A stretch of DNA of 64,000 nucleotides from Methylocystis sp. Sn-Cys (lineage in GTDB: Bacteria > Pseudomonadota > Alphaproteobacteria > Rhizobiales > Beijerinckiaceae), in the NCBI RefSeq assembly GCF_016745395.1, contig NZ_JAERVJ010000002.1, forward strand, positions 434,001 through 498,000. The letters run 5' to 3'. Under the pieces are notes generated by a model. The model made no database searches. It was not told where the DNA came from and saw nothing but the letters and a program-made list of their open reading frames with translations. Both the position numbers and the translations under genes were made by a program. Each line of letters opens with the position of its first letter. Within the stretch, counting starts at the first letter, position 1. Of this stretch, positions 62,568-64,000 are shown in pieces.

Positions 62568-63350
62568 ATGTTTGGTTTCCTACGCCGGAAGACGCGTGAT
62601 CACGAACGGATGGCGAGGGACATGCGCCGCTCTCTGAAAGACGGCGATTTCCGACTCCTCTATCAGCCGATCATCGACTCGAAGGGCGAAACGATGGTCG
62701 GCGTCGAGGCGCTCTGTCGCTGGCGCCACCCTGTTCGCGGCGAGACGCCGCCATCCGCCTTCATCGCAATCGCGGAGGAAACCGGGCTGATCGATCAGCT
62801 TGGTCTTTTCGTGCTGCGGCAAGCCTGTCTCGACGCCCGCAATTGGCCGGGCGTCATCGTGTCGGTCAATGTTTCGCCACGCCAATTCAAAGAAGAGCGA
62901 TTTCCCGAGGCCGTCCTGAAAATTCTGGCTGAAACGGGCTTGGAGCCGTCACGGCTGGAGCTCGAACTCACGGAGACTTTGGCGGTCGTCGATCTCGATC
63001 TGGCGCGGGCGAAAATGCTCGTTCTCCAAAATCACGGCGTGCGCATCGCGCTCGACGACTTCGGCTCCGGCCACTCCGGTCTCAGTTATTTATTGTCGCT
63101 TCCCTTCGACAAGTTGAAGGTCGACAGGATGTTTGTCTCGCATATCGAATCGGGCTCGGCGAGCGCCGTCATCATCCACGCCATCGTGAACATCGGGCGT
63201 GCGCTTGGCATGCATATCACCGCGGAAGGCGTCGAAACCGCCGAGCAGCAGCAATTTCTCCACGGGGCGGGCGTCCACTTCTTCCAGGGATTCCGTTTTA
63301 GCCGGCCGGTCGACGCGAGCGAGATTCTCTCCCGGCTGCAAGCGCAATAG
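62568..63350 (+). CDS. EAL-domain cyclic di-GMP phosphodiesterase, stand-alone
   Basis: This 260-residue protein consists of one EAL domain with a short basic N-terminus. All expected catalytic motifs are visible: EALCRW, NVSPRQF, ELELTET, LDDFGSGHSG, LKVDRMF, AEGVET and QGFRFS. It has no sensor or GGDEF domain. ATG 62568 is chosen over TTG 62526. It lies 86 bases after the secretion gene on the same strand, so read-through from the secretion operon is possible. Confidence 0.9.
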   Translation: MFGFLRRKTRDHERMARDMRRSLKDGDFRLLYQPIIDSKGETMVGVEALCRWRHPVRGETPPSAFIAIAEETGLIDQLGLFVLRQACLDARNWPGVIVSVNVSPRQFKEERFPEAVLKILAETGLEPSRLELELTETLAVVDLDLARAKMLVLQNHGVRIALDDFGSGHSGLSYLLSLPFDKLKVDRMFVSHIESGSASAVIIHAIVNIGRALGMHITAEGVETAEQQQFLHGAGVHFFQGFRFSRPVDASEILSRLQAQ

Positions 63351-63446
63351 GCGCTGGCCGAGCTCCTCCCCGCGACGCCGCCATCCGTGAAGCCGCCGCT
63401 CGACGCGTTGGGCCTCCCCTAGCCCGCTTTGACTGCGCCGCAGAAT

Positions 63447-63869
63447 CTACAGAACCGCGCCGCGCTCGATTTCTTCCATGTCCGCGTCGGAAAGGCCAAA
63501 GTGGTGGCCAATTTCATGGACCAGTACATGGGTGATGATGTCGCCGAGCGTGTCCTCGCTCTCCGCCCAGAAATCCAGGATCGGCCGACGATACAGCCAG
63601 ACCATGTTGGGCTCGGCCCCGGTCTCGGCGAGATGCGCGCCATCCGGCAGGCCCTTTCCGCGGAAGAGCCCGAGAAGATCGAACTCTGTCTCGCACTCCA
63701 TCTCGTCGAGCGTCTCCTCGTCGGGGAAGTCTTCGACGTGGAACACAACGCCTTCGCAGAGGCGGGTGAATTTCTCGGGCAACGCCGCAAAGGCCGCGTC
63801 AGCGAGCGCTTCGATTTCAGCAAGCGTCGGCGCGCTTAATTGCGCCCATTCAAGTGATGCATCAGCCAT
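63447..63869 (-). CDS. Zincin-type metallopeptidase family protein (DUF1025-like)
   Basis: This 140-residue cytoplasmic protein ends with HVLVHEIGHHFGLSDADMEE, the HExxHxxG-type zinc motif followed by the Asp-containing segment of the small metallopeptidase family found in alphaproteobacteria. The acidic centre (EDFPDEETLDEMECETEF) is also typical. ATG 63869 fits the family length; an earlier start at 63926 lacks support. No signal peptide. Function unknown. Confidence 0.87.
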   Translation of the reverse strand: MADASLEWAQLSAPTLAEIEALADAAFAALPEKFTRLCEGVVFHVEDFPDEETLDEMECETEFDLLGLFRGKGLPDGAHLAETGAEPNMVWLYRRPILDFWAESEDTLGDIITHVLVHEIGHHFGLSDADMEEIERGAVL

Positions 63870-64000
63870 GATTCGAACTATGCCATTTTCTGCCGTGACG
63901 AAACAACTCCTCAGTTTTCGCAACAATTTAATGAAGCACTTTCGAGACGATTAAGGATTCTCTCGCCAGAGTAACGCGCTCTATCCGGGAAAATTTCCCA
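63870..64000. other. Right-edge intergenic stretch
   Basis: These 131 bases are rather AT-rich and hold no gene I can see; they probably contain the promoter of the minus-strand metallopeptidase gene. Confidence 0.5.

Overview
The window is about 64 kb of GC-rich chromosomal DNA from an alphaproteobacterium, most likely a member of the Hyphomicrobiales (Rhizobiales). The basis for this is gene content and order typical of that group: proS-lolC-lolD, tRNA-Leu-tig-clpP, fdxA followed by carD, hflK-hflC-degP, a MucR regulator, and an Omp25-type barrel protein. A methylotroph or methanotroph (Methylocystaceae/Beijerinckiaceae type) would fit the style of the genes and repeats, but no diagnostic methane or methanol gene lies in the window, so the family-level placement is only an inference. 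No rRNA, phage, insertion sequence or CRISPR array was seen. There are three tRNA genes: Ser-GCU, Leu-UAG and Glu-UUC.

Layout. 0-5 kb: yejB-yejE-yejF peptide/microcin-type ABC importer, with a toxin-antitoxin pair (toxin frameshifted) sitting between yejE and yejF. 5-11 kb: purine nucleoside phosphorylase, MaoC dehydratase, NlpC/P60 hydrolase, M17 aminopeptidase, a TadD-like TPR lipoprotein and an outer-membrane barrel. 11-14.5 kb: tRNA-Ser and two divergent regulator/enzyme pairs (HxlR with an NmrA-like oxidoreductase; MarR with a SnoaL-like protein), each with visible inverted-repeat operators, then small membrane proteins. 14.5-24 kb: hflK-hflC-degP, serB, miaA, a DUF155 protein, fdxA, and a CarD regulator carrying a 297-residue Lys/Ala-rich N-terminal tail. 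24-34 kb: an orphan low-GC ABC-2 permease, purE-purK, mucR, a biotin-dependent carboxylase alpha subunit, clpP, tig and tRNA-Leu. 33-40 kb: an LprI/MliC-like protein, a multicopper-oxidase-fold protein that has lost copper ligands, and the most interesting locus: an RpfF-type DSF synthase gene followed closely by a membrane PAS-GGDEF-EAL protein, facing a second, divergent crotonase-like gene. 40-49 kb: a membrane-anchored periplasmic protein, lolD, lolC, proS, an acetyltransferase, a DUF559 endonuclease-like protein, an ABC-F ATPase, tRNA-Glu and a TacA-TacT toxin-antitoxin pair. 49.7-62.5 kb: a nearly complete type II secretion locus split over several transcription units (GK / D / O / JIHFE / DUF1190 / LMC). 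The window ends with an EAL phosphodiesterase and a zincin-type metallopeptidase.

Intergenic DNA is filled with at least seven families of palindromic (REP/BIME-like) repeats. Some are nested, one forms an 83-bp tandem array, and one family supplies the last codons and the stop of two neighbouring genes. Many long open frames lie antisense to real genes; these were treated as composition artefacts of high-GC DNA and left out.
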